A DNA stretch of 64,000 nucleotides from Photobacterium obscurum (GTDB lineage: Bacteria; Pseudomonadota; Gammaproteobacteria; Enterobacterales; Vibrionaceae). The position numbers and the translations under genes were made by a program. The notes beneath the pieces were generated by a model that was not told where the DNA came from, did no database searches, and saw only the letters and a list, made by a program, of their open reading frames with translations. Positions 22,983 through 31,691 of the stretch are shown one piece after another (positions within the stretch are counted from its first letter, which is position 1; each line of letters opens with the position of its first letter). Location of the stretch: the NCBI RefSeq assembly GCF_026191635.1, contig NZ_JAKRRW010000024.1:21949-85948 (forward strand), read 5' to 3'.

Positions 22983-24542
22983 TTATACGCCGAGTTCTTT
23001 CTTCAAAGAACATGCGGTTGGGCACCCGGCACAGCCTCCGCGACCGGTACATAGCAAGCCGCTATCGAACTTTCCGGCGACTTCGGTCGCTACATCCAGG
23101 ACTTCGTGGAATGGCAGCGGTGTCAGGTGACCCACCAGAGCAAGCTGGGCGTAGGTGAATGGCAGTGTCACGACAGCCATACCACGAGTGGTACATGGAT
23201 CGCCGTTTGCCCCTGCAATAGGGTCACAAGGCCAGCCTACTGCCAGCTGCATGGCCATAGAGGCGGCAGACTCTACTTGCTCCGGGGTACCGCCAAGAAT
23301 ATAGGTCAAGGCTGAAGATGCGAATACACCACTCAGGCCCATCTCACCGGCGCAGCCAATGGTTTCGCCTGTTGGGTCAGTTCTGGTGTAGGCAATAGCA
23401 CCGTAAGCAGCAGCGACTAGCAAGCCTTCGACCATCTTCTCGTCAGAGAAGCCGTATTTGATTTGCGCAGCGCGCAGGCAAGACATCACCACACCACCTC
23501 CAGCACCGTGAGGGAAACCGACGTTTGGTGTATTTGGTGCCATGGACAGTACGGAGAAGTAATGCTTCACTGCGTTGTACTGTACTTCGCCCAGGATCTT
23601 CTCACCTGAGACTATACGCTTATAGTTACCGGTATCGAAACCGTAGCAGTGCATGTAGTCGAGGTCGATATCATCTGCCATGACTTCAACCTGGCGAACC
23701 ATCAATACGCGCAGTTCATCGACTTTGCTGATGATTTCTTCTCGCGTCATGCCGGTAGCAGCAATCTGATAATCAATCGCAACTTCGTGCATTGGTTTTT
23801 TCTGTGAAAGCTCAACGAATTTCGTCGAGTTATCAAACAGCTGTGGTTTGCGATTTGGCAGGGTCGGGGTTGGCAGAATACATTCTAGGAAGTACACCTC
23901 ACATTCTGGTACCTGCTCTTTCAGTTCTTGCAGATTAGGCTTGTCGGTAGTTGTAAAGAAATACGCCGCACCGTTATCGTTGCGGTCGATACTGCAGTCC
24001 ATCAAGCCCGTTATCTTTGACTTAAGGCCGTCAAGCATCGTTGGGGTGCCGTCACGTTTGATCACCAAAACCAGGTTGATATCCCCTTTGTAGATATAGT
24101 CAAACCCCATGATTTTCTTGGTTTGGATCATACCACCGCCAATAGAGTCACCGACCAGGCTGACGATTTTGTCCGATCTCGTGGTGATCTCAAACTTCAT
24201 CCCGTTCAAGTGGTCTGTTTCTTTCATTGACGCTTTGGTGAAGACGACGTCGATACCACACTCTTTAGCGATCTCGTGGCACTCATTACGTTCCGGAGAA
24301 TCAACGGGTAAGCCTATAGCACCAGAGCACATGCCGATATCTTCAGACATCAGACCAAAAGTGCCGGCAAACGATCCCTTTTCATCCATGATCACTTCTA
24401 CTTTCTTAATAGCCTCCCCGGAGGTTAAGAAGTGCGTCAGCAGTCCCAGGCGCTGTGGTGCGGCAAGATGGCTTGACGAGCCAGCCAGCATGACAGGGGC
24501 CATGACATCATTGAAAAAGCTAGGGTAAAGCTCTACAGACAT
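22983..24542 (-). CDS. Fe-S-dependent L-serine dehydratase homologue (single chain)
   Basis: 519 residues from ATG 24542 (AAGGTGA ribosome binding site); a longer frame to 24665 would overlap the promoter and divergent gene. It joins the beta-like domain (AGSSSHLAAPQRLG near residue 18, LVLVIKRDGTPTMLDGLKSKI) to the alpha domain with cluster Cys residues (GCAGEMGLSG, WPCDPIAG, GCAGCPTACS). The family converts L-serine to pyruvate and ammonia through 2-aminoacrylate using a [4Fe-4S] cluster. GPSSSHTxGP is altered to AGSSSHLAAP, so the true substrate may be a serine analogue. A 14-bp motif upstream is shared with the M19 gene. Confidence 0.8.
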   Translation of the reverse strand: MSVELYPSFFNDVMAPVMLAGSSSHLAAPQRLGLLTHFLTSGEAIKKVEVIMDEKGSFAGTFGLMSEDIGMCSGAIGLPVDSPERNECHEIAKECGIDVVFTKASMKETDHLNGMKFEITTRSDKIVSLVGDSIGGGMIQTKKIMGFDYIYKGDINLVLVIKRDGTPTMLDGLKSKITGLMDCSIDRNDNGAAYFFTTTDKPNLQELKEQVPECEVYFLECILPTPTLPNRKPQLFDNSTKFVELSQKKPMHEVAIDYQIAATGMTREEIISKVDELRVLMVRQVEVMADDIDLDYMHCYGFDTGNYKRIVSGEKILGEVQYNAVKHYFSVLSMAPNTPNVGFPHGAGGGVVMSCLRAAQIKYGFSDEKMVEGLLVAAAYGAIAYTRTDPTGETIGCAGEMGLSGVFASSALTYILGGTPEQVESAASMAMQLAVGWPCDPIAGANGDPCTTRGMAVVTLPFTYAQLALVGHLTPLPFHEVLDVATEVAGKFDSGLLCTGRGGCAGCPTACSLKKELGV

Positions 24543-24609
24543 ATTGTTCACCTTGAATTTTGTCAGTGTTTGTTTGCCATAGGTTAAACAATCACATCGA
24601 TTGAAGATG

Positions 24610-24623
24610 ACCATTTGGGGCCA
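24610..24623 (-). promoter_or_regulatory. Shared 14-bp motif, copy upstream of the dehydratase gene
   Basis: On the minus strand the sequence is TGGCCCCAAATGGT, 68 bp before the dehydratase start. An identical 14-mer in the same orientation occurs at 25729-25742, 67 bp before the M19 gene. The AraC gene at 24665 lies between the two. Best explained as its binding site. Confidence 0.65.
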
Positions 24624-24664
24624 AAAAAGGTAATATCCGGGAAAGGCCGAATGGATGACCAACA

Positions 24665-25663
24665 ATGAAAAAAAAATTTATAGCGGTTGTAGACTCGGAG
24701 CATGTGCTGACGATGCTGGGTGTCTTGAAAAGGATGGATTTGGATGTCTATCAGATTTTAGAACAAGCTATCATGCCTGCCGATATAGAATTATATCCCC
24801 GTAACAGCTATATCGTTACGGAAAGATTGCAGGCATTGTATAACCTGATTATGGCCAATTTATCTGATGATGAATTGGTTGATTTTGTTGAGCAATCCAC
24901 GAAGGAGAATGCCGCTAAGTTTCTTAAATCACTTGATATGAGTGATTGTTTTACTGTCAAAGAAGCGGTTGAAACTATATGCGCGAATATTTTTAAAACA
25001 TCTTTGGACTCAAATTTCGGTATCGAGCAGCAGTTTGGTCGAACCTGGTTTTACCGAAAACGTGAGTATTGTGAAGAGCCGTGGTTCTTATTGTCAGAGC
25101 TATATATGGTTTCAGTATTTGGTGAACTTATCCGGCAGCTTGTTGCTAGACTCTGGGTGCCGGCTGAAATCTGCCTTATGACAGATGCCTGCCATCTCTG
25201 TCAGCGGCTATATCCGGAACATAATATCCAGTTTTACACCAGCCGAGAGTATAGCGCTCTGGAGATAGCGGATTCATTACTGGAATCCCCAGTCGATGAA
25301 AAATGGCAAGTAAACTTTGCGGGGGCAGGGAGCCAGATAAAAAAAACAGTTTCTAATACTTTGCGTCACGCACTGCCTCTTTATTTTGGAGAAGGGCGTC
25401 CGACGCTGGAAAAGGCAGCAGAAATAACCGGTTTAACCCAAAGAACACTAAAGCGCAGGCTAAATGAGGAGGGGACTAGCTATACCAAGCTGCTGGAGAC
25501 AATGATTATTGATATTGCAAAGCATCAGCTTGTTTACGGTGATAAGCCGATTTCTGAAATTGCTTTTGCTTTGGGCTATACCTTAAGCAACCATTTCTCG
25601 AGAGCCTTTAAACGTGCTGAAGGGATAACGCCGAAACAGTATCGTGATATTCACCAGTCATGA
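24665..25663 (+). CDS. AraC-family regulator of the dehydratase/M19 locus
   Basis: 332 residues with the same plan as its paralogue at 21857: Arabinose_bd-type N-terminal domain (VLTMLGVLKRMDLDVYQILEQAIMPADIELYP) and a two-HTH C-terminal domain (PTLEKAAEITGLTQRTLKRRLNEEG and KPISEIAFALGYTLSNHFSRAFKRAEGITPKQYRDIH). It is divergent from the serine-dehydratase homologue and upstream of the M19 gene; both targets carry an identical 14-bp motif. It is probably the activator of both, responding to an amino-acid-like ligand. Confidence 0.88.
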   Translation: MKKKFIAVVDSEHVLTMLGVLKRMDLDVYQILEQAIMPADIELYPRNSYIVTERLQALYNLIMANLSDDELVDFVEQSTKENAAKFLKSLDMSDCFTVKEAVETICANIFKTSLDSNFGIEQQFGRTWFYRKREYCEEPWFLLSELYMVSVFGELIRQLVARLWVPAEICLMTDACHLCQRLYPEHNIQFYTSREYSALEIADSLLESPVDEKWQVNFAGAGSQIKKTVSNTLRHALPLYFGEGRPTLEKAAEITGLTQRTLKRRLNEEGTSYTKLLETMIIDIAKHQLVYGDKPISEIAFALGYTLSNHFSRAFKRAEGITPKQYRDIHQS

Positions 25664-25728
25664 CTACTGTTACCTTGCTTGACGACGGCTAGTCATTAGT
25701 ATTCATAGAGTTAAACAATGAAATCAAG

Positions 25729-25742
25729 TGGCCCCAAATGGT
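25729..25742 (+). promoter_or_regulatory. Shared 14-bp motif, copy upstream of the M19 gene
   Basis: TGGCCCCAAATGGT, identical in sequence, orientation and distance (67 bp to the start) to the copy at 24610-24623. Confidence 0.65.
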
Positions 25743-25808
25743 AGGTTTGTGGCGGTATTTGTCGTTAGCATAGCAGCCATACCGATAACCATTACAAAGG
25801 CCACTGAT

Positions 25809-27068
25809 ATGAAATTATCAATGATAGCTATTGCTACCTCTGCTGCTTTATCTGTTTCTGTTTTCGCAGCTGATGCGAAAATTCAGCCTATCCATGAAGG
25901 ATATAGTGATACCGCGCCATATTATGAAGTGGACGGAAAAGTCATCTCGAATACAGATATTCATGCCAACCTGTGGAACCCTCGTGGCAAAACAAAAGAT
26001 CAAATTATCGAGCGTGCGATTTTTCTGGCCGAAAAATACGACTTGAAAAGAACTGAAGCGCAAGTAAATCGTGCTCAAAAGGCGCAGCAGGATTACACGG
26101 GCAGTATTGTTATTAACTCTGTTATGCCTTCTGCGGTAGGTATTATAGGTAATACCGAACAACATTACGCGAAGGGGTTGAAGCGTAATCGTGATGCAGG
26201 AATGGATTTGACCTCAACGACTGTCTTTGCGTTTAAAGGTGACGGTGATATGCCGATCCTAGATCGTATTGATAAATCGACTAAAGTGATAAATGACCTC
26301 GGAATGGAGTTGGTAAAAAATACTGACACGATTCGGCAGGCGAAAGCTGACGGAAAAATGGCCGTGATGTTTAATTCTCAGGGGGCAGATTACGCTATTG
26401 ATGATCTTGAAATGATTAAGAAAGTAAAGCTTAAAGGCTTGCATGCCGCAAACTTTACTTATAACCGCAACAATGCACTGGCCGGTGGTGGCACTAAACA
26501 GGATATGGGGGTGACAGATCTGGGTAAAAAGTTCATTGAACACGCCAATGCCAATGGTGTGATTGTAGATGTTTCCCACTCGTCCAACCAAACAGCAATT
26601 GATGCCGCCAAGTATTCAAAGAAACCGGTTCTTGCTTCACATTCCAATGCGGCGGCTGTTCATAACGTTAGCCGTAATATGAGTGATGAGGCGATCAAAG
26701 CGGTTGGGGCAACCGGCGGTGCGGTATGTACTACAGGTGTTGGTTTGTTCCTGAATCCAGAGGGAGATGCATCACCAGAAAGGTTTGCAGAGCATGTTGA
26801 ATACACTGCTAACCTGATTGGCCGTGATAAAACCTGTTTCTCTACAGATTATGTTCATAACATTCAGGATTACTACGCTAACTTTATCGGAAATGTGGAT
26901 GTTTACCCGCCGGAGAAAGGTTTCGGTGCGCCTATCGCGAATATTGCACCGGAAAATATCTGGGATGTGGTCGCTGTGCTTGAAGATAAATATGGTTGGA
27001 GCAAAGAAGATGTTCGCGGCTTTCTAGGTGAAAACTTGATGCGTGTTTATGCTGCGAATTGGAGCTAA
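25809..27068 (+). CDS. Peptidase M19 (membrane dipeptidase) family protein, atypical metal site
   Basis: About 419 residues from ATG 25809 (AAAGG nine bases upstream; this start places the signal peptide at the N-terminus, cleavage after VFA). The fold is M19: VIVDVSHSSNQTAIDAA and PVLASHSNAAAVHNVSRN carry the two C-terminal zinc histidines, and CFSTDY matches the substrate Asp region. The first ligand motif HxD (usually DGHND) is replaced by VINSVMPSAVG, and the bridging Glu region reads FNSQGADYAID with Gln in place of Glu. It is a divergent or non-classical enzyme, periplasmic. A decayed copy of its 3' end lies at 18158-18211. Confidence 0.8.
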   Translation: MKLSMIAIATSAALSVSVFAADAKIQPIHEGYSDTAPYYEVDGKVISNTDIHANLWNPRGKTKDQIIERAIFLAEKYDLKRTEAQVNRAQKAQQDYTGSIVINSVMPSAVGIIGNTEQHYAKGLKRNRDAGMDLTSTTVFAFKGDGDMPILDRIDKSTKVINDLGMELVKNTDTIRQAKADGKMAVMFNSQGADYAIDDLEMIKKVKLKGLHAANFTYNRNNALAGGGTKQDMGVTDLGKKFIEHANANGVIVDVSHSSNQTAIDAAKYSKKPVLASHSNAAAVHNVSRNMSDEAIKAVGATGGAVCTTGVGLFLNPEGDASPERFAEHVEYTANLIGRDKTCFSTDYVHNIQDYYANFIGNVDVYPPEKGFGAPIANIAPENIWDVVAVLEDKYGWSKEDVRGFLGENLMRVYAANWS

Positions 27069-27206
27069 GCACTAACTTAATACCGGGGGAAATTTCTCTC
27101 TATTGTTAAATAAACTTGCACTAACTGATAAGTGTCTAAGCAAGGGTGCAAGTTATGTTTAAAACCAAGTTTACTCATTCAACAAACATTTATCTGGAAT
27201 TTTATA

Positions 27207-27554
27207 ATGATTGAAACCATTAGCCCTATGGGACGTTATTGCAAAGCGAAAATCGTTAATAATGCAGCTTATTTGTGTGGTCAGTTTTCATCAGACCTGA
27301 CATTAGATATTAAAGGACAAGCAGAAAATACATTTACACAAGTGGATGAGTTGCTAGCCGAGTGTGGTACTGACAAGTCAAAAGTTGTGAGTATTCTGGT
27401 GCACCTTAATGATATAGAAAAAGACTATGTGCCATTTAATGACGCCTACGATGCATGGATTGCAGGAGATGAAGCACCGGTTCGTACTTGTGTTGAGTCA
27501 AAAATGTTTTCAGATGATTGTTTAGTCGAGTTAACGATTGTCGCTGTAGTGTGA
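27207..27554 (+). CDS. RidA-family enamine/imine deaminase
   Basis: About 115 residues from ATG 27207; an upstream in-frame start at 27132 adds an unlikely extension. Conserved RidA features are present: GRYCKAKIVNNAAYLCGQ, VDELLAECGTDKSKVVSILVHL and APVRTCVESKMFSDDCLVELTIVAVV with the substrate-binding Arg. RidA hydrolyses 2-aminoacrylate and related imines, which Fe-S or PLP serine dehydratases release, so the gene fits functionally with the dehydratase homologue in this region. Confidence 0.85.
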   Translation: MIETISPMGRYCKAKIVNNAAYLCGQFSSDLTLDIKGQAENTFTQVDELLAECGTDKSKVVSILVHLNDIEKDYVPFNDAYDAWIAGDEAPVRTCVESKMFSDDCLVELTIVAVV

Positions 27555-27620
27555 TTTATAATCTCTTTCTCTTGAATGAAATTAAAGAAAACTAATTACC
27601 GATAAAACGATTAATATTAA

Positions 27621-27653
27621 TAATGAGCTCTGGCCTTCGGTTAGGGCTCATTA
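27621..27653 (+). terminator. Hairpin after the RidA gene
   Basis: AATGAGC...GCTCATT outer stem with a TTCG-capped centre (GGCCTTCGGTT). Terminator-like, 66 bp after the ridA-like stop. Confidence 0.45.
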
Positions 27654-27682
27654 TGTGTCTATATATCTGCAGTTAAATAATA

Positions 27683-28993
27683 ATGAATAATCAAAGCCAA
27701 AATATAAATATTCTGATTTTAATCATATCACTTTTACTTACGATTAGTGCTCAAGCTGCCAATGAGTCCCAGTTATCAGATGAAATTGCTTCTGACTCGA
27801 ATCAAGAGATCCCAAGTTTTGGTGGAAATACTTCTCCTCAAGGGCAGTTGTATGAAGAAAAACAAGTTGAGCCTTATGTTCGCGCTCCCCAATTAGACGA
27901 CTGGTTCTCTCCGTGGAGAGAATATAAAACGAGCCTGTATCAGGAGCATGCATTCTCTATAACAGGTCATTATTCGACCATTTATCAATCCTACAGCGAT
28001 GTTGACGAAGGCGATGACGACTATGGTTTTTCCGGTGATTTCCGTATCGCGGCAAACTGGGTCGTTCGAGGGGCTGGAACCGGTAACTATAGCGCAATTT
28101 CAATGATAGTGAATAACCGCCATGCCTTCTCGGATACTGCTGCTGGTGCTTTTGGCGGGTTTGGATACTACGGAATTGCAGCTGCGCATTTCGGTGATTT
28201 TGATGGGAAGTTTAAAGTACTGACTTTGACCTGGAATCAGAGCCTTAATGACGGTAATTCCGGGTTTATCGTAGGTAGCTTCGATCCCAATGACTATATG
28301 AACATCCTAGGTTACGCAAACCCGCAGACGACGTTTTCAAACCTGAATATATTGCTTGAGCCTTCAGTTGCTTTTCCGGATGTCAGCTGGGGGATAGGGG
28401 GGGGGCATTGGTTTGATAACTCAGCGTATATTGCGGCCGGGATCAATGATGCCAATGGTTTTGCCGGAGATGACTTGGCCTTTTTTGATGGTGGTGCCGA
28501 ATTTTTCAAGTGGATCCATTTGGGGTGGACGCCATCTAAAGATCAACGCTACTACAAGAATATTCATCTTATGGCCTGGCATACCGATGAGCGAGAGAAC
28601 TATGTTGGCGGTGCCGGGCAAGTCGGGCAGGAAGCTGTGTACGGCGTAGCTATCGGGGCTAACTGGACGTTCAGAGAAAGCTACATGCCTTTTTTCCGAT
28701 TAGGTTTTTCACAGGGGAATCATGATTTTTATAATCGCTCGGCGACGGCTGGTATGCTCTACAAGTTTAAAGCCAGCGGGGACTTACTCGGGCTGGCAGT
28801 GAACTGGGGGAAGTTTGATGAGCAGGCAATCCGTAGCCGCGATTCGCAAACCACGGCTGAGCTTTTCTATCGATTTCAGGTATCAAATAATTTAGCTATC
28901 ACACCTAGCGTTCAGTATCTGGTTAATCCAGCATATTCGTCCAGCGTGGATAGTATGTGGGTTACAGGGGTACGAGCACGTATCAGTTTTTAA
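27683..28993 (+). CDS. Carbohydrate-type outer-membrane porin (OprB family)
   Basis: 436 residues, signal peptide (LILIISLLLTISAQA) then a linker with acidic and Gln residues. The barrel starts near LDDWFSPWREYKTSLYQEHAFSITGHYSTIYQSYS and shows OprB-type segments (LTLTWNQSLNDGNSGFIVGSFDPNDYMN..., AELFYRFQVSNNLAITPSVQYLVNPAYSSSVD) and the C-terminal strand ending ISF. OprB porins pass sugars and other small neutral solutes. Probably supplies substrate to the enzymes of this locus. Confidence 0.8.
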   Translation: MNNQSQNINILILIISLLLTISAQAANESQLSDEIASDSNQEIPSFGGNTSPQGQLYEEKQVEPYVRAPQLDDWFSPWREYKTSLYQEHAFSITGHYSTIYQSYSDVDEGDDDYGFSGDFRIAANWVVRGAGTGNYSAISMIVNNRHAFSDTAAGAFGGFGYYGIAAAHFGDFDGKFKVLTLTWNQSLNDGNSGFIVGSFDPNDYMNILGYANPQTTFSNLNILLEPSVAFPDVSWGIGGGHWFDNSAYIAAGINDANGFAGDDLAFFDGGAEFFKWIHLGWTPSKDQRYYKNIHLMAWHTDERENYVGGAGQVGQEAVYGVAIGANWTFRESYMPFFRLGFSQGNHDFYNRSATAGMLYKFKASGDLLGLAVNWGKFDEQAIRSRDSQTTAELFYRFQVSNNLAITPSVQYLVNPAYSSSVDSMWVTGVRARISF

Positions 28994-29029
28994 GGCGCAA
29001 TTTATTTACCACATCACTTTTACGTTTGA

Positions 29030-29101
29030 AGGGGGAGCGAGTTCGAATCCGGCCGTTCCGCCACTACACGAAAGCCTCGTCAGAAACAACGGGGCTTTTT
29101 G
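29030..29101 (+). repeat. Third tRNA-Asp-like 3' remnant plus terminator
   Basis: GAGTTCGAATCCGGCCGTTC continues into CGCCACTACAC, matching the tRNA-Asp T-arm, acceptor end and trailer (17783-17811) with scattered changes, then a hairpin (GCCTCGT...AACGGGGC) with a T-run. No 5' half of a tRNA precedes it. With the copies at 17.8-17.97 kb it brackets an 11-kb segment, as attachment sites or recombined tRNA duplicates do. Confidence 0.65.
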
Positions 29102-29661
29102 TATCTGTCATTTGACGTAAGTAATTGATTAAATAATTAATTTAAACGTCTTCACTAACTAAATCATTTTCACTCAGTCACTATTCTGCAGTCTGTTCGT
29201 TACTATCTTTCCTAAAACCTGAGTGAGTAAAAAGCAAACTAAACTAGACAATTGGCTGGAAATCTGCTCGAAGGGGTAAGGGCCACATTAACTGGAAGCA
29301 ATCTGGCAGTATTGAAAGCAAAATATTGCTGAGTCTTGCTTTTTAGGCATAATGTGCACAGATATATAGGCATTGCCGTTAATGATTATTCGCTGGCGGT
29401 ATAAAATATCGGCATTAGCAAACGGATCACTCTTGCCTTTATCTAGCTAAAATCATTGTTCATATATCCAATCTCGATGTTTAGGTTACATTAAGCCTTC
29501 TAACCATCGAGTATGTGAATTGAACGCTTGATTTTGGAGCAAGACCCTTCTTTTCAACACTCTCGTTTTATCGTCATTGGAACGCTGAACGAAGCTTAGC
29601 ATCTCGAAACAATCGAAATGCTTTGGGCATTTCACTATACGATATAGTTAGGAAAACAATT
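29102..29661. other. Intergenic region before the haemolysin gene
   Basis: 560 bp of AT-rich DNA. It must contain the haemolysin promoter; I see no gene, strong palindrome or repeat. Confidence 0.45.
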
Positions 29662-31497
29662 ATGATACGAAAAACCAATCTTATAACGCTTGCTATGATG
29701 GGGCTTATGGCAACAACCACGGCTTGGGCGACAGAAATTGATGAGCCCGCAGGTTCTGCCATTAATATGCTTAGTACTCTGCAAGATGTAAGCTCGGTGA
29801 ACTATATTAATGCTGAATTCTTGCTTGATAACGATGTTATGCCACCCGCATTAACAGAGGTAAAGACGCAAGTTTTGAATGAAGGTAAGCGCTACTTTAT
29901 AGACTTTAGCAATATTACCAGTGAGGCGGATAAGAATCGCGCTAAAAAGAAATTACGCCATAGTATAGGGGTAGCCTTGGCTGGTGATATGATTATCATC
30001 AGTGAATACAAAGGTGAATTGATGTTCTCTCAGCTAGACGGAGAAGATGATCCGAACATTACGCTGTTAGAAGCTGAACCCAAACGAGTATCACGTAAAA
30101 AACGCAGTACTTCTCTGCTCGCTAATCCAGATAATTCCATCCCAAATGTGGCTTTTTATCTCAATGCTAACCGCCGTATCTCTGATAACGAATGTAATCT
30201 GACGTGGAACACTTATCAGGGCCCGGTAAAAAGCCGGGATATGTGTAATGATGCTCATATTTCTCTGATTTACAAGGTTAACCTTCAGCGTTCGCTGCCA
30301 TACGGTACGATGGGATCTGCAACGCCAGATGCTAAAATAGTTCGAATTGGTATCGATGATTCAAGCACGGGAGCAGGTATTCATCTCAATAGTGCAGTTG
30401 AAAAACGACTCTTGGCTATGCGTGGTATTCCGTGGCCAGAAGGTGGGGATGAAGCAGAGCTGGTCACAACAGCTATAGCGAGAAACTACGACTTTAACTT
30501 CAATGCTTCTAATGACAAAGCCAATATTTTAAGAACAGTGCCTGCATCAAACCTCAATGCGAATTACAGCCATAAAGAAGTATCGACATTTAATTTCGGT
30601 ATCAGCGGTGGTGTTGAGGTTAACAAAGATGGCCCTAAAGCCAAGTTAGATGCCAATGCGAGTTGGAGTGAATCAAAGTGGTTGTCATTCGATACACGTG
30701 ACTATCGGGTTGAACGAAGTACTAATAGTCCTAAGCATGTCGAGTTTAAATGGGCAAGAGAGCAATACCCGACTGCAGAATCCATTAAAAAGACAACGAT
30801 TCACGGTTATACCGCTGGTTTGGTATTACCGGCGTATACAAGTCGGGTTAACCCAATTAGCTACGCAAGCTTTACACCTAAAATGGAGGTGATTTATCAA
30901 GCAGCACCAACGGCAACTGGGACAACAACGTTAACCATCGATTCAGCGGTAGATATTACAGGCTTTAGATACTATACAAATGTCACAGGCTTCTTTGGTG
31001 TTCGTACTTATTACTCCAAAGACAGTGATAATCAGGTTAAACGAGTAAACAAGAACGTGAGCTTTGTGGTTGACTGGGATCACCCGGTATTTACTGGTGG
31101 TCGTCCTGTAAACTTACAGTTGGCAAGCTTCAATAACAAATGTATCTCTGCTGATTACCAACAAAATCTAACAGCTCAAGAATGTAATGAAGATGACTTC
31201 CAGCAAGCTTTCATTTACAACAGCATGGGACAATATGTTAGCGCACAAAACACTGAATTATGTTTAGATGGGGAACAGCTAGATCAACTTCAAACATGTG
31301 GTTCAAACCTAACTCAACGTTGGCAGTGGAAGGAAGGAACCAATAAGCTACAGAATCTGTTTACAGATGAATACTTAGGGCATAATAAAACCACAGGTGA
31401 GTTGAGTTTGATTTCTGCTCAAAGCAGCGATATCAATATAGATACGTACTCTTCTTACGTTAATGTATTTAAACAATCATCAGTACAAAAAAATTAA
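29662..31497 (+). CDS. VCC-type pore-forming haemolysin precursor
   Basis: 611 residues from ATG 29662 (AGGA ribosome binding site). Signal peptide to about residue 23 (AWA), pro-domain 24-148 ending in the basic site RKKR (145-148), then a leukocidin/haemolysin cytolysin domain (NVAFYLNANRRISDNECNLT, KARE-like region VEFKWAREQYP, VSFVVDWDHPVF) and a C-terminal ricin-type beta-trefoil with Cys pairs and QRWQW. It is related to Vibrio cholerae cytolysin but shorter (741 residues there) because the second lectin domain is missing. Secreted protoxin; the pro-region is probably removed by a host furin-like or bacterial protease. Confidence 0.88.
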   Translation: MIRKTNLITLAMMGLMATTTAWATEIDEPAGSAINMLSTLQDVSSVNYINAEFLLDNDVMPPALTEVKTQVLNEGKRYFIDFSNITSEADKNRAKKKLRHSIGVALAGDMIIISEYKGELMFSQLDGEDDPNITLLEAEPKRVSRKKRSTSLLANPDNSIPNVAFYLNANRRISDNECNLTWNTYQGPVKSRDMCNDAHISLIYKVNLQRSLPYGTMGSATPDAKIVRIGIDDSSTGAGIHLNSAVEKRLLAMRGIPWPEGGDEAELVTTAIARNYDFNFNASNDKANILRTVPASNLNANYSHKEVSTFNFGISGGVEVNKDGPKAKLDANASWSESKWLSFDTRDYRVERSTNSPKHVEFKWAREQYPTAESIKKTTIHGYTAGLVLPAYTSRVNPISYASFTPKMEVIYQAAPTATGTTTLTIDSAVDITGFRYYTNVTGFFGVRTYYSKDSDNQVKRVNKNVSFVVDWDHPVFTGGRPVNLQLASFNNKCISADYQQNLTAQECNEDDFQQAFIYNSMGQYVSAQNTELCLDGEQLDQLQTCGSNLTQRWQWKEGTNKLQNLFTDEYLGHNKTTGELSLISAQSSDINIDTYSSYVNVFKQSSVQKN

Positions 31498-31521
31498 CGT
31501 CTAAAGTTAATGTAGCCTATT

Positions 31522-31549
31522 AAAGCCAGTGGTTTAGCTGGCTTTTTTT
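31522..31549 (+). terminator. Haemolysin gene terminator
   Basis: AAAGCCAG-tggtttag-CTGGCTTTTTTT, 24 bp after the haemolysin stop. Confidence 0.85.
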
Positions 31550-31691
31550 ATGAATACTGATTGAAAAAGAGATGGCTGCTCGCAATGAGGGACAAGACCT
31601 GCCCCTCGTTTATTGATAACCTCTGTTGGGCGCAAGCAATATTCGGTACAAACTGCAGCGAATAACTTGTCATAATAAGAAAATATTCAAT

